This document shows, one piece after another, positions 24,425 through 36,954 of a DNA stretch of 64,000 bases. The notes beneath the pieces were generated by a model that was not told where the DNA came from, did not search any database, and saw only the letters and a program-made list of their open reading frames with translations. A program made the translations under genes and the position numbers. The number at the start of each line of letters is the position of its first letter. The first letter of the stretch is position 1. The stretch covers positions 36,631,648 through 36,695,647 of the forward strand of contig CM055101.1 in the NCBI GenBank assembly GCA_029204225.1, given 5' to 3'. The DNA is from Diphasiastrum complanatum. Lineage: Eukaryota; Streptophyta; Lycopodiopsida; Lycopodiales; Lycopodiaceae.

Positions 24425-25039
24425 TCATGGAGGTGATGACTTTCGGGATGATAAATCTTTCTTCACAGGTGAAGACTTCCTAGACGATGATGTCTTGCTA
24501 GAGATCTGACTTGAAGAATCATTCTTGACTTTTCCTTTGCATTTAGCCAATAGAGGTGGCACTTCCTTTGAATCAATCTTTTGAGGGGGATTTTCCCATT
24601 TCAGGACCGTATTATAATGTTGTTTTGCTTGTTTCTTCGTCATTGAACCTGTGATCATTTCTCCCTTCAATATAATTGCTTTGGGCAATTTGATTGTTGG
24701 TTCATCAGGAACATTACGCACTCCAAATCTGGTCGAATCCATATGATGTAGAATATGTTCATCCATAAGTTCTGCATTGCCATCATAAGTTAAGGCATGG
24801 CTCATTGGTATGAGATCATCCTCAATTGGATCTGGTATGGGTTCCATTGACATCCAGGCTACATTCAGCACATTTAGTGGAAACGTGATTGGTGTATCCA
24901 AACTTCGCTCTAACAAGGAAATCTCGCTTGTCTTTGATTGAATATCTTGTTGACACATATATCCTGCTGTACAATCAATTGTTGAAAGAGCTTCGTTCCA
25001 ATTGACAACATCCGTTTGAGAATTGTAGTGAACTCCCAT
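24425..25039 (-). pseudogene. Gypsy A protease-RT linker region
   Basis: A minus frame starting GVHYNSQTDVVNWNEALS and ending in Ser/Lys-rich sequence is homologous to 57535-57999 of element C and 32880-33520 of B. In A it is joined at about 25037-25045 to the KINISL segment that in B lies 170-odd codons upstream, so the aspartic protease with its catalytic Asp is deleted. Confidence 0.8.
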
Positions 25040-25044
25040 CTCCC

Positions 25045-26834
25045 AATGAAATATTAATCTTGCTAGACAAAATATTCATGAGTAATTCTATATGCGGTGC
25101 TTCCGGTTCAGTCATCTGGAAGGGTTCTTCGTGATGATGTAATTGAACATTCATATCCGTACGTAAATTTCTTGGAGGCTACAGTGGTGAAGACCAAACT
25201 TCAGCTGTTACTTTAGCAGCTTCAAGTTCCTCTTCTTCTTGCAGATGTTTAATCCACTATCTCATATCCTGATATCTTCATTTTTTTGCATTAAGATTTG
25301 GATAGACTCCCGATGCTATTGATGTATCATTCAATGGTATAGAATCAGCAGGTACTGAATCCACTACTGGTTCTTTTTGCTTTTGTGCTCTGGTGACCAC
25401 CATCAAGGGTGCACTTGGTTTATTCTGAGCTACCGATCCTTGCTTGATTGTTATCAAATTTACAAGTGTTGTAGTTGGTGGTCTTGCTAGACAGTTTTTA
25501 TAGCAAAGCCCATATCCACAGTCACGACAGAATGGTACAAATTTTCCTTTATTTGGGCATTCTGCAACTCTGTGATTTTCTCCACATGCAAAGCATCCAA
25601 GTGGTGCTCTGGCCCAATTTCTCGAGGCTTGTTGTTGAGCGACAACATAAATGGCATAATGTTATGAAGATCTTCCTTCCTGATCATTACCATAGCTCCA
25701 TTGCTCAGCACTTCCGCAAGGTTCTAGTTCCATCAAATTGGCAGGAGGAGCGGAGTGTTTTGGTGGGGCAAGCAAAGCTAGACGTTTCGGGTATCCAAGA
25801 GTAGATTATCGCAGTCTTGTTGTTGAATTGCCTCCATTTTGTGGGTCACGATATCCCATCTGGGCATACCGTTGCTGAATTATCCGAGGGTTGAAGCTGC
25901 AAAAGGCAGTCTCATGGTCAGGTGAATAACACAGATGGCAAACACTAATTTCCATTCGTTTTTTTAATTGAGGACACTCGTTCACTGTGTGATTTCCTGT
26001 ACAAATAGAACACCAGACATTTTCCCTGGTAGGAAAAGTCTTTGCAAGCTTCTCAGGTTCCTTGTTCGCTTCTCATTGGAAATTTTCCAATGCTTTGATC
26101 TTCTCATCAAATTGCAACTGCAACTTTTCCATCTGTTTCTGCTGGGTCTTCCCAAGTTTCTCGAACTCATTGAGCATCATTTCTGCAGTAGCATTGGCAT
26201 TTGTTGATGCAATAATGGTGGATGTCGTAGTAGTCTGCCTTGTTGTATAAGGCAACATACTGACAATCGGCTCATCATCTGAATCTTCATCCTCCTCCCG
26301 AATTGCATCATCCATCGCATTTTGCAAAAGTGCATACTCATTATGGCGTTTCAGTTCACGTCTGATCCGTTTAGGTAGACCTGACAAAAGCCACATAATC
26401 ATGACATTTTCATTAATCAGCTCAGGCTCACATTCAGATTTAAGACGTTTCACCCTTTCGATGTAATCTCGAGCCATTTTTCGCTTTTCCATTTTAATTT
26501 TACTTAAAAGTAGGAAAGGGTCTGCCATAAACTTCTATGGTTTGAACCGTGTGATAAGGGCTCGTTTAACAACATCCCAATCTGTACGCTCAGTTTCATC
26601 TTGGTTATAGTACCAATCTTGTGTTGTGCTTGTTAAGGCCATAGGAAACAACTTAAGTTTATCTTGAGGATAAATCTCACCGTAGACCTCACAAGATTCA
26701 GCATAGATATGAAGAAATCTAATTGGATCTGTTAATCCATTATATTTGGGTAGATCCAATCGGGGTGCTCTTCTAACAATAATTGGATTGACCTCCTGTG
26801 GAGCACCTCCAGGAGCAGCTCCAGGGGCAGCCAT
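25045..26834 (-). pseudogene. Gypsy A gag with zinc knuckles
   Basis: Starts MAAPGAAPGGAPQEVNPIIV (26834). The retrotransposon gag core follows: LDLPKYNGLTDPIRFLHIYA, LFPMALTSTTQDWYYNQDET, WDVVKRALITRFKP, a TAG where elements B and C keep coding, then DPFLLLSKIKMEKRKMARDY and IMWLLSGLPKRIRREL. A coiled-coil tail (EKLGKTQQKQMEKLQLQFDE) follows, and several Cys/His clusters between 26040 and 25500 (SICTGNHTVNEC type and ACGENHRVAECPNK). Gag forms the particle that packages element RNA. Several stops break the knuckle region. Confidence 0.88.
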
Positions 26835-28016
26835 TTTTACAAATTTAGATCAAATTGATAATGAGATTGGATATAGATTTTTCCAAAAAACTATCTCATA
26901 TTAGATCTGCTAGCTCTATTTCACTTTTCAGGAATTTGATTCTAGATGATGGAAAACTACCCAAAATTCAATCAATCGATATTTCTCAAAAATGATAAAT
27001 GTCTCAGAGTCCAATTTAGAATCTATTAGATTTGATCCAAATTTTGACAGAGACTTGATCTGAAAAATCAGAAACTAAAAATAGGACTGGCGAAGGTTGT
27101 CTAGACGAAGGTTCAACAATGCTATTTTGGGATAAAAAACTCTCTGAACACTTTTCAGGCAATTTCTTGGGAAACCTTCATCGACTTCTCAGATGGAAGA
27201 TCTGACACAGATAAAACTATGGACAACCGGACGAAGGTTTCTGACACAAGCAAATACGGTTTTTGTAATCTGACGAGGGTAAAAATCAAGATTTTTTGTG
27301 ATCTAGTCAAGAAGAATCTTTGCCGAACTCAAAAATAGTAGTTTACTATAGATAGAATGTTCTGGAAACTTGGCAAATGATCAAGAGTAATACTGGTAAT
27401 TTTGCCAAAAAGTGACTTTTTTGGCAAAAATATGACAATATGGCAACTGATCCTCTGAAAACCTTTGTATTTTTGGTATTATTCTTCGTCAACTTGTCAG
27501 TAGATACATCTGAATCACATCTAAGCACAGTGAATCGGGCGCAGGTTCTTTTTCTATATTTTTTTAGGGTTTTGATAATTTCTGGTGTTTTTTGGTGGTT
27601 TTTTTTATGTTTCTAGAAATCTGCTGGGAATTAATCTTTGCCCTTCAAACTGAAGGTTTTGTAAACAAAACCGAAGGTGTTTGCAACTCGGCGAAGGTTT
27701 CCTAAAAGAGGGTAAAAAGTTTTGAGCTCTGATGACGCTTTTTGTCTCTTTTTGACCAAATTTGACAGATTTGACCAATTTTTGTTATTTTCTCTGATAT
27801 CTCAGATCCAAATGGATCTTAAGATTGGTGATCTGAATAGCTTTTCCTGTTTAATAATCAGATTAGATTTCAAACAAGCAAATCCACTCAAATCAAGCAA
27901 AATCAATCCCAAACTAACCCTACAATGCAGATTTAACACTATTCATGCCACGACAAGATGCCTAATGCAAGCTAACCATCAGCCAAACATGCTGCAAACT
28001 AAAAAATTGGGGTAGC
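26835..28016 (-). other. Gypsy A 5' leader with repeated GGCGAAGGTT motif
   Basis: About 1.2 kb of noncoding leader between primer site and gag. From about 27090 to 27710 variants of GGCGAAGGTT and its reverse complement AACCTTCGCC recur every few tens of bases in both orientations (for example near 27091, 27108, 27176, 27231, 27690). The same array occurs in the leader of element C. Confidence 0.65.
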
Positions 28017-28034
28017 TCCCCGGCAACAGCGCCA
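28017..28034 (-). promoter_or_regulatory. Primer-binding site (tRNA-Asp type) of Gypsy A
   Basis: The plus strand TCCCCGGCAACAGCGCCA equals the 3' end of plant tRNA-Asp with one mismatch (A for G), so the minus-strand RNA would pair with it. It lies four bases from the 5' LTR. Athila-type Gypsy elements use the same tRNA. Confidence 0.85.
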
Positions 28035-28038
28035 GAAT

Positions 28039-28799
28039 TGTAGTGGATTTCTTTCCTTGCCTAACCTAAATCCAAAATCTAGTCAATCTAGCATCAAAGA
28101 GACGGAGTTAGTTGTCACGCGTAGGTTCGTTCCCATGAGAGCGATAGTATAGTTCATATTTCAACATGAATGGAGGATCTAACACTAACATCCATTAGCA
28201 CTAAGCATTAATACTACATCCATTAACCCTACTTCCCTTAACCCTAAATCCACAACAATGATAGAAATTTACTCTTCTCTCTCTCCCTTTCTCTCTCACA
28301 AAAAGCATAAGAAATAGCAATCCCAATAATGATCAAATCCAACAATTAGCAAAATCCAAAGAAAGCATGAGAAATGGAAGAAAAGAGAGGAAGAGCAAGG
28401 ACATTCATCAATCCATTTCTAAAGAGAACCAATCTGCTTTATTGAAATGAGGAAATGAACATGAGGAGCAACTCGAGTTGGTCCCTTTTTATAGTAGAGA
28501 GGAGGACCCTGGCCTCTGAATCCTATTGGTCCAGTCTTGCCTCTCTTTTTATTCAAATTTAAAAAAGTGTGGAAAGTATCAAAATTGGAGGGAAACCAAA
28601 CTTTATTCACTAACTTGACATTTAGGCCCTACGACATTAAAAGTCCTGCAAAAAGGCCTAAAGTCCTTTTATTGACTTTTAAGTAATCAATCAAATAACT
28701 ATGTGATCATTGGGTTGGACTTGCACACGCAGGGTGCCAAATCTCTCTCAATTATCAACCAAGGTTATGGTTGCCTTGGGATCTGCAAACCCTCCAACA
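28039..28799 (-). repeat. 5' LTR of Gypsy A
   Basis: 761 bp, TGTAGTGGATTTC...CCCTCCAACA on the plus strand, homologous to 19877-20620. Minus-strand TATAAAAA at 28486-28493. Confidence 0.9.
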
Positions 28800-29244
28800 G
28801 AGGCTATGGCCAACCTAATTTTGACATTTTAAGGTCATCTAGCAGGTCGGTGAAGGTTCATAATGAGGGTAAGGTGCTCGGCAAAGTTCCCAAAATGGCA
28901 TATTACTGATCCTTCGCCTGACTCAAAAAATGGATTTTGCATAGACAAGAACCTTCACCCAACTCAAATTAGATAAATCTAAAGTGGATGTACAATCTGG
29001 AGGCTCAACGAAGGTTTCTGATATTGTATAGGCCAAATCTGACCAAAACAATGATTTTCTAAGTCATTTTTCATCAAAATTACTGTTCTTTTTTTTTTTC
29101 ATGCTGATGACTTTTTTGACTTTTGCTCATCAATCTTTTCTCAATTTTTTTTTTGACTGTCTTTTTCACACAAAAACTGAAGAAATGAAATATTAAAAAT
29201 AACAAATTGAAAAACAAATAAAATTAAAAAAAATCCTTGAGATC
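28800..29244 (-). other. 3' untranslated part of Gypsy B
   Basis: Noncoding, T-rich on the plus strand. Between 28850 and 29020 it carries several GAAGGTT/CCTTCGCC words like those in the leaders of A and C. Confidence 0.4.
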
Positions 29245-30240
29245 AGACTTGTTGATCTGGCAGAGCCGGTTGCCAAAACTTGCTTAATCGACTGCCATTC
29301 ACCGGAGTATCAAATCGTTTTTCATCCAAATGCTCAAGAATTACTGCGCCATAGTTCAAGATTTCCTTTGCTTTATACGGGTCTTCACCAGTAAACTTCA
29401 ATTTTCTCTTGATCAGCTTGGTTTTTTACATCAATGCAAGATCTCCTACTTTCAGATCTTTTTTGTGCAATCGACGACCGTGCCATCCCTTCCGGTGAGC
29501 TTTCTCTGCTGCTAAGGCATGAACTGCCATCAATCGGGTTTCACATAATTTGTGCAATGCTTCATGATGTAGTTGTAAAGACTTCTCATCATTTGACCGT
29601 TCGGTGGTCGTTATGCGTAAGGATGGGATTAAAAATTCAATCAACATAACAACATCTTGACCATAGACTAGTTGAAAGGGTGTTTGATTTGTACTATTTT
29701 TGTAAGCAGTTTTAAATGCCCATAATGCTACATACAGTTTATGTTCTCAATCAGACCGACTCGCTTCAACTGTCTTTGTCATAATGGTGCAGAGAATCTT
29801 ATTGGAAGATTCAACTTGGCCATTCCCTTTGGGATAGTAGGGATTGCTAGATCTGTGTATAACAAAAAAATCTTCCAGTAAACACTTTATTGTTTGATTA
29901 ACAAAGTATGTACCCCGGTCACTGACAATCTCAATCAGACGTCCAAATCTAATTATAATATTTTCATACAGAAACTTGGCCATAGATTTTGCATTAGCAA
30001 CTTTGACAGCTTTGGCTTCAATCCACTTGGTCATATAATCAGTTGCTACGATAATGTATAGGGCCTGAGATCCTTGCGTGGCAGGATGAAAAGGACCAAC
30101 ATAATCCAGTCCCCATTTTTCAAATGGTGCTTGCGATAAAACCGGATGCAAGGGTTCATAGTTTTGTCGAGTAGGTCTCTTGCTCACTGGCAAAGATCAC
30201 ATGTCTGAATAAAATTTTATGTGTCCTTATGAAGCGTAGG
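29245..30240 (-). pseudogene. Gypsy B integrase
   Basis: Minus-strand pieces: TCDLCQ of the zinc-binding domain (about 30195), KRPTRQNYEPLHPV, FEKWGLDYVGPFHP with the first catalytic Asp, IVSDRGTYFVNQ with the second, and YYPKGNGQVESSNKI with the Glu. The C-terminal half (29647-29426) has LHKLCETRLMAVHALAAEKA and HKKDLKVGDLALM, then after a stop FTGEDPYKAKEIL and the end near 29245. Integrase would insert the cDNA into the genome. Confidence 0.9.
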
Positions 30241-30897
<657 letters not shown>

Positions 30898-31619
30898 AAA
30901 AAGTAGTGCCCTCCGCCCATGCCATCATGTGAAAACATAATTAAATCTGGTACTTCATGCAGTAAAACACATCTACGTAGAATATTGTCTGATCCACAAT
31001 GATACAGTTGTCTTGCAATCAATTGATAAGGTTGAGTCTTATGAATCAATTGTCTCTTTTGTACTTTTGTCAAGTAGTCATTTGGTTGTCCTAGCATCAA
31101 GTACTCAACAATATCCACTGCCCACTCAGAAACTGCTTCGACATAGAACAATGCAGCATCTAGTAATTCATCATCCACTTTAGTGTTAACTGGTGCGAAT
31201 TCTATTCGCAAAATGTGATCGGCTAGATAATGTTGCTTCCCCTTTCAAACCACAATTTGAAAGTCAAATTCAGTCAATAACAATAACCATCTTGCAATAC
31301 GTCTAGTATTGCATGTCTTGTTTACCAAGTAAAGTAACAGCTGGTGATCCGTATAAACTGCAAAGTGTGTTTCCATGAGGTAGTGACGAAATTTCCGAAC
31401 AAAAAAAATCATTGCTAATGCTTCACGTTCTGTTGTTGAATAATTCTTCTCTGGATCTCTAAGTTGTACGCTTGCAAATCATATAGGATAATCCTTCTTA
31501 TAATCTCTTGGCTGTGTCAAAACTGATCCAATGGCGTATTTTGAGACATCCATATGGACATGAAATTCAATCGTCCAATCTGGAGAACGTATTATTGGTG
31601 CTAAAGTTAATGTTTTTTT
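30898..31619 (-). pseudogene. Gypsy B RNase H and linker
   Basis: Minus-strand fragments include EALAMIFFVRKF-like sequence near 31420, TDHQLLLYLVNKT near 31330, ADHILRIEFAPVNTKVDDEL (about 31220) and VEYLMLGQPNDYLTKVQKR, the segment joining RNase H to the integrase zinc-binding domain (LLHEVPDLIMFSHDGM). Stops interrupt it. Confidence 0.75.
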
Positions 31620-32880
31620 TTATTTTTCAAAGGCTTCTAATGCCTCTACTGTCCAAATAGGAACAATAGTTAGTTTGTATATAGGTCGTGCTAAATCCGC
31701 AAAGAAGATAACAAAAATGCAATAGTAGCTCGCATGACCCATAAACACATAAACTCCACAAATTGTTGTTGGTGGTGGCAATTTCACAATAACCTTGATC
31801 TTAGAATAATCGGTGGTTATACCATGTCTTGATATCACATGTCCAAGCATAACTCCATGAGAAACCCATAATTGACATTTTTCCAGGATTTAGAGAAATT
31901 TGATATTTACGGCATCTTTCAAATACTTTCTCCAATCAATTCAAGTGGTCTGCATCTGTACTATGGACTCCCAGGTCATCCAAGTAAATTTCAAGAAATT
32001 TTTGTAGATAATCTATAAAAGCAAATTGCATTACTCATTGGAATGAACTTGGTACATTACAAAGTCCAAACGGTATTACTTTGTAAGCATAAGTGCCCCA
32101 TTCTGTTGCAAAAGTGGTTTTGTGGCGATCGACAGGTGCTATCTTAACCTGGTTGTATCCACTAAATCCATCCAGGAAACTAGAAGCTTCCGCTCCAACA
32201 AGACGATCCAAAATGCTTTCAGTAAAAGGTAATGGAAAGTAATCCTTCTGCGTCACTTTGTTCAACGCCTTGAGATTCACACAGATTCTCAATTTCCCAT
32301 TCTTTTTAGGAACAATGACAATCGGTGAGATCCATTCGGTATGCTTGATCTCATAAATGAAATCGGTACCAAGCAGTCTCTGAAGTTTTTTCTTTATCAG
32401 ATCCGCAACATTAGGATTACAGCGATAGAACTTTGTAACCTTTGGAACTGCATCAGATATCAAAGGTATGGTATGTTCAATCATTGATGTCGGAATACCC
32501 TTCAGATCTTGATAAGTCCATGAAAAACAATCTTGATACTTAATAAGTAATATGCGGAGTTGCTTGATATTGTTCAAGATTGAGTTGTGATCCAACTTGT
32601 ACAATCTTTTCCGGTTCTCCTGGTGCGGCAAGATTCATTGGCTATGTCCTAGGTGGACCATCGTAAACATCTCTTGAGTCTGGCATGTGTTCTTTACGTT
32701 CACGATGTGCTTTTGGTAACATGATAACCATATCATCCAATGTATAATGTTTAAAATGCTTGGGCATATCATGCTGGACTACATTTGCTTGTTCCTTTTG
32801 GTAACATGATAACCATATCATCCAATGTATAACGTTTAAAATGCTCGGGCATATCATGCTGGACTACATCTACTTGTTCC
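31620..32880 (-). pseudogene. Gypsy B reverse transcriptase
   Basis: The frame 32631-32035 carries KLQRLLGTDFIYEIKHTEWI, PIVIVPKKNGKLRICVNLKA, SFLDGFSGYNQVKIAP and FATEWGTYAYKVIPFGLCN. The YLDDLGVHS catalytic region follows in another frame near 31970, then LGHVISRHGITTDYSKIKV and FMGHASYYCIF (31850-31620). The N-terminal part holds an 85-bp tandem duplication (units start at 32711 and 32796) that repeats HYTLDDMVIMLPK-type sequence. Confidence 0.9.
32711..32880. repeat. 85-bp tandem duplication in Gypsy B pol
   Basis: TTTTGGTAACATGATAACCA at 32711 recurs at 32796 with the following sequence repeated nearly exactly. 85 is not a multiple of three, so it also shifts the frame. Confidence 0.85.
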
Positions 32881-33754
32881 TTTTTTAAAGGACTTGTCTT
32901 GGATCTATGCTTAGCCTTCTTAGCAGGAACTGATCGTGGACGTGATAATTTCCGAGACGATGATGTCTTGCTAGAATTCTAACTTGTAGAATCATCCTCG
33001 ACTTTTTCTTTGTCTTTATTTGGTAAGGGTGGCACATTCGCTAAATCAATCTTTTGAGGATTTTTTCATTCTAGGACCATATTATAATGTTGCTTAGCTT
33101 GTTTCTTCGTCATCGATCATGTGATCCTATCTTCCTTCAATATAACTGCTTTGGACGGTTTTATTGTTGGTTCATCAGGAACATTACGCACTCCAAATCT
33201 GGTCGGATTCATATGATTTAGAATCTTCTCATCCGTAAGTTTTGCATTGCCATCGTAAGTCAAGGCATGGCTCACAGGTATGAGATCCTCTTCAATCGGA
33301 TCTAGTATAGGTTCCGTTGATATCCAGACTAATTCAACAAATTCAATGGAAACGTGATTGGTGTATCCAAAGTTTGATCCAATAAAAAAATCTCGCTCAA
33401 ATTTGATTGATTATCTTGTTGACACATATATCATGCTGTACAATCAATCGTTGCGAGAGCTTCATTCTAGCTGATAGTATCCGTTTGAGAATTGTAATGA
33501 ACTCCCAAATTTTTCTCTGGATGGTCACAAGTATGATCCGTTGTTGACGAATCGTCATCTTCTTTTTGAACCACTAGTTCGATAGTCCAAGTTGTAGGAT
33601 CAACTTTAATTGCACGTTCACGATTTTCAAAAGTGATTTTTCCAGTACCCTAGTTATGAATTACCTGCGCAACTCGTAACCATGGACGTCCCAATAGAAC
33701 TCGATAGACATTTGGCGCTTCTGGTTAGTCCATTACTACGAAAGTAATGACGAA

Positions 33755-34270
33755 CTATACTCCCACAATTCTAACAGATATATCTTCAACCATTCCACGT
33801 GGACGAACTGTTGTTTGATCAGCTAGCTTAATGGCAAAAGTCGCAAGCTTGATCTTCGTAAGTCCCCATTTTGCACATAGCTTTGTAGAAATCAGATTAA
33901 CTCCTGAACTGCCATCTATCACAGCTGCTACCTTAGGAAATTGTTTATGATGTATCGGTAGAGTGATATTATTTTGTTCACTTTTCCAAGCGGCTCCAAC
34001 ATGGAGTACTTCATTAGATTCTTCAAATCCAGCACAAAAAAGTGGCTCCTGATGGACTTCTGGTTCTACTTGAGCTAACTTTTGTGCTAAGACTTCTTTT
34101 GCTTTTGGCACCAACTTCAAGAACTCTCTCAATGAAATATTGATCTTACTAGACAAAATATTCATGAGCAGTTCTATTTGCGCCACTTCTGGTTCAGTCA
34201 TCTTGAAGGGTTCTTCATGATGATGCAATTGATCATTCATATCTGTACGTGAATTTATTGGATGTTGCAA
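33755..34270 (-). pseudogene. Gypsy B aspartic protease region
   Basis: A 171-codon frame with a helical N-terminal part (EVAQIELLMNILSSKINISL), then FPKVAAVIDGSSGVNLISTK, the protease active-site region with catalytic Asp in the DGSSGVN form common in plant Gypsy elements, and GMVEDISVRIVGV. It is the only copy of the protease core left among the three related elements in this window. The preceding 32881-33754 is the degraded protease-RT linker. Confidence 0.8.
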
Positions 34271-34524
34271 TGGTGAAGAACAAACTTCAGCTGTTGCTTT
34301 AGCAGCTTCAAGCTCCTCTTATTCTTGCAGATGTTTGATCCACTGTCTCATATCCTGATATCTTCTTTTTTAAGCATGAAGATTTGGATAGACTCCAAAT
34401 GCTGTTGGTATTCGTTCAATGGTATAGAATTAGCAGGTACTGGATCCACGACTGGTTCTTTCTGCTTCTGTGTTCTGGTGACCACCATCAAGGGTACACT
34501 TGATTTATTCTGAGCTACTGGTCT

Positions 34525-35880
34525 TCACTTGATTGTTATCAAATTTATAGGAGCTGTAGCTGGTGGTAGCCTCGGTCTTGCTGGACAATCTTTATAGTAA
34601 TGCCCATAACCACAGTCACGACAAAATGGTACAAATTTCTCTTTATTTGGACATTCTACAACTCTGTGATTTTCTCCACATGCAAGGCATCCAAGCGGTG
34701 CTCTGGTCCAATTTCTAGAGGCTTGTTGTTGCGTGGCAGCATAAATAGCATACTGTTCTGAAGATCCACCTGCTTGATCAGTACCATACTTCCATTGCTT
34801 GGTACTTATGTACGGTTCTAGTTCCATCAAATTGGCAGGAGGAGCAGAGTGCTTTGGTGGGGTAGGTAAGGCTAAACGTTACGGGTATCCAAGAGCAGAT
34901 TGTCGAGGTCTTGCTACTGGATTTCCTCCATATTGTGGTTCTCGATATCCCATTTGGCCATACTGTTGCTGAATTATCTGAGGGTTGAAGTTGCAAAAAG
35001 CAGTCTCATGATCAGGCGAATTACACAAATGGCATACACTGATTTCCATTCATTTTTTTAGTTGAGGACACTCATTCACTGTGTGATTTCTTGTGCAAAT
35101 AGAATACCAGACATTTTCTCTGATAGGAAAAGTCTTCAAGAACTTCTTAGGTTCCTTGTTCACTTTTCCGTGGAAATCTTCCAATGCTTTGATCTTCTCA
35201 TCAAATTGCGACTGTAACTTTTGCAACTGTTTCTACTGGTTCTTCCCAAGTTTCTCAAACTCATTGGGCATCATTTTTGCAATAGCATTGGCATTCGTTG
35301 ATGCAATAGTGGTGGATGTCGTAGTAGTCCGCCCTGCTGTATAAGACAATATACTGATATTCGGCTCATCATCGGAATCTTCATCCTCCTCCTGAATTGC
35401 ATCGTCGATAGCATTTTGCAAGAGTGCATATTCATTATGGCATTTCAGCTCACGTTTGATCCGTTTAGGTAGACCTGACAAAAACCACATAATCATGGCA
35501 TTTTCGTTAATCAGCTCAAGTTTGCACTCAAATCTGAGGTGTTTCACCCATTCAATGTAATCTCGAACCATTTTCGGCTTTCCCATTTTAATCTTACTTA
35601 AAAGTAGGAAAGGGTCTTCCACAAACTTCCGCGGTTTGAACCGTGTGATAAGGGCTCTTTTAACAACCTCTCAATCTGTACGCTCAGTTTCATCTTGATT
35701 ATAGAACCAATCTTGTGTTGCGCCTGTTAAGGCCATAAGAAACAGCTTAAGTTTATTTTGAGGAAAAATTTTGCCATAGACTTCACAAGATTCAGCATAG
35801 ATCTGAAGAAATCTAACTAGATCTGTGTGCTCTTCTAACAATAATAGGATTGACTTTCTGAGGAGCACCTCTAGGGGCAC
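34525..35880 (-). pseudogene. Gypsy B gag with zinc knuckles
   Basis: Frames 35880-35671, 35622-35233 and 34830-34525 carry RFLQIYAESCEVYGKIFPQN, ATQDWFYNQDETERTD, DPFLLLSKIKMGKPKMVRDY, IMWFLSGLPKRIKREL and a tail, then Cys/His boxes: SICTRNHTVNEC, CHLCNSPDHETAFC and CLACGENHRVVECPNK followed by FCRDCGYGHYYKDC. Stops and frameshifts separate them, and the first ~15 residues are altered. Confidence 0.88.
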
Positions 35881-36101
35881 CCATCATCATAAATTCAAAT
35901 CAAGCAGACAATAAAATTGGATCTAGATTTTTCAGTCAAAAACTATCTCAGATCAGATCTATTGGATCTATTTCACTTTTCAAGAATCTGATTCTATATC
36001 GTAAAAACGATTTCGAAATTCAATCAATTGATACTTCCAAAAAATGAAAAAAATTTCAAAATCCAAATCAGAATATATCAGGAAGGAGTTGGATAGGAGG
36101 T

Positions 36102-36954
36102 TGTGTACTTTTCACATTTGTGAGGATAGCCAAAAGTGTGTGATGTATCTTCTAAGCAGTGTGTGATTGCACATGAAACTATCTCTTGATTGTAGCTATC
36201 AATCTATCTTCACAATCTTCAAGGCAAGAGCACACAAGCATGCATCTACCCACCAAAGAGCTATCAAAAGCTATCATTCACATATTGAGAAGTTACTTGA
36301 TGAAAAACTTAGTCCCAAAATAGGTTGCTCTTGGGTAGAGAGATAGAAAATAGAGCACATACACTTGGGCAGAGAGAGAACATAGAAAAAACAATGTGTT
36401 GGAAGCAAAATCACTCATCAAACTTCATTACAATCATTCCAATCTTATGTACAAAGGAGAGCACTTCTCAAATAGTGCTAGCTCATCTTCTTGCAAGAGG
36501 AAACAATCTAAAATGATTGGACCCCAATGATTGCCTTCCTACATCATGATTGGACCCCTAGACTTGTACATATACTCATGAACGTGCCTAAAGGACAAGA
36601 ACAAGAATAAGAAGCCTTCTAGGCTTAAGGACTGACCTTTCTTTGAGATTTTAGGAGAGACCTTCCTTTCGAGTTCACAGTTTGCACCTCTCATCATGAT
36701 TGGACCTGCTTTGTGATCTATGCCTCTAAATGTGATTGGGCCAAATATATGCATTTCAACCCTAACATCATGTGACAAATGTCACTATCTAACTAGAACT
36801 CAAGATTGAGGCCTATTGACTATTCAAACTCAACATAAATGAGATAAAATAATTATGCCTACCCTCCACACATGGGAACATGCTCCACACATGTGTGATT
36901 TCAATATTTACATGAAATTACAAAATGATCAAGCTAGATTTTGCCTATTTTTCA
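36102..36954 (-). repeat. LTR-like sequence J (related in style to Copia G LTR)
   Basis: Plus-strand bounds TGTGTACTTTTCAC...CTATTTTTCA, followed on the right by TACTCCTCAAAA, whose complement is a polypurine tract (TTTTGAGGAGTA). It shares GGCAAGAGCACA and CTCTTGGGTAGAGAGA-type words with the G LTR at 50944-51682. Minus-oriented 3' LTR is the likeliest reading; ends are provisional. Confidence 0.4.

Larger units (their letters stand above)
19877..28799 (-). mobile_element. Ty3/Gypsy element A, chimeric
   Basis: LTRs at 19877-20620 and 28039-28799 flank a minus-strand interior with a tRNA-Asp primer site, long leader, gag, zinc knuckles and a partial RT. RT stops near 23345 and is joined to a non-pol ORF region that fills the space to the 3' LTR. 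RNase H and integrase are absent, and the protease core is deleted near 25040. The flanking 5-mers (AATAA left, GAGGC right) do not match, so one flank has been rearranged. Confidence 0.88.
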
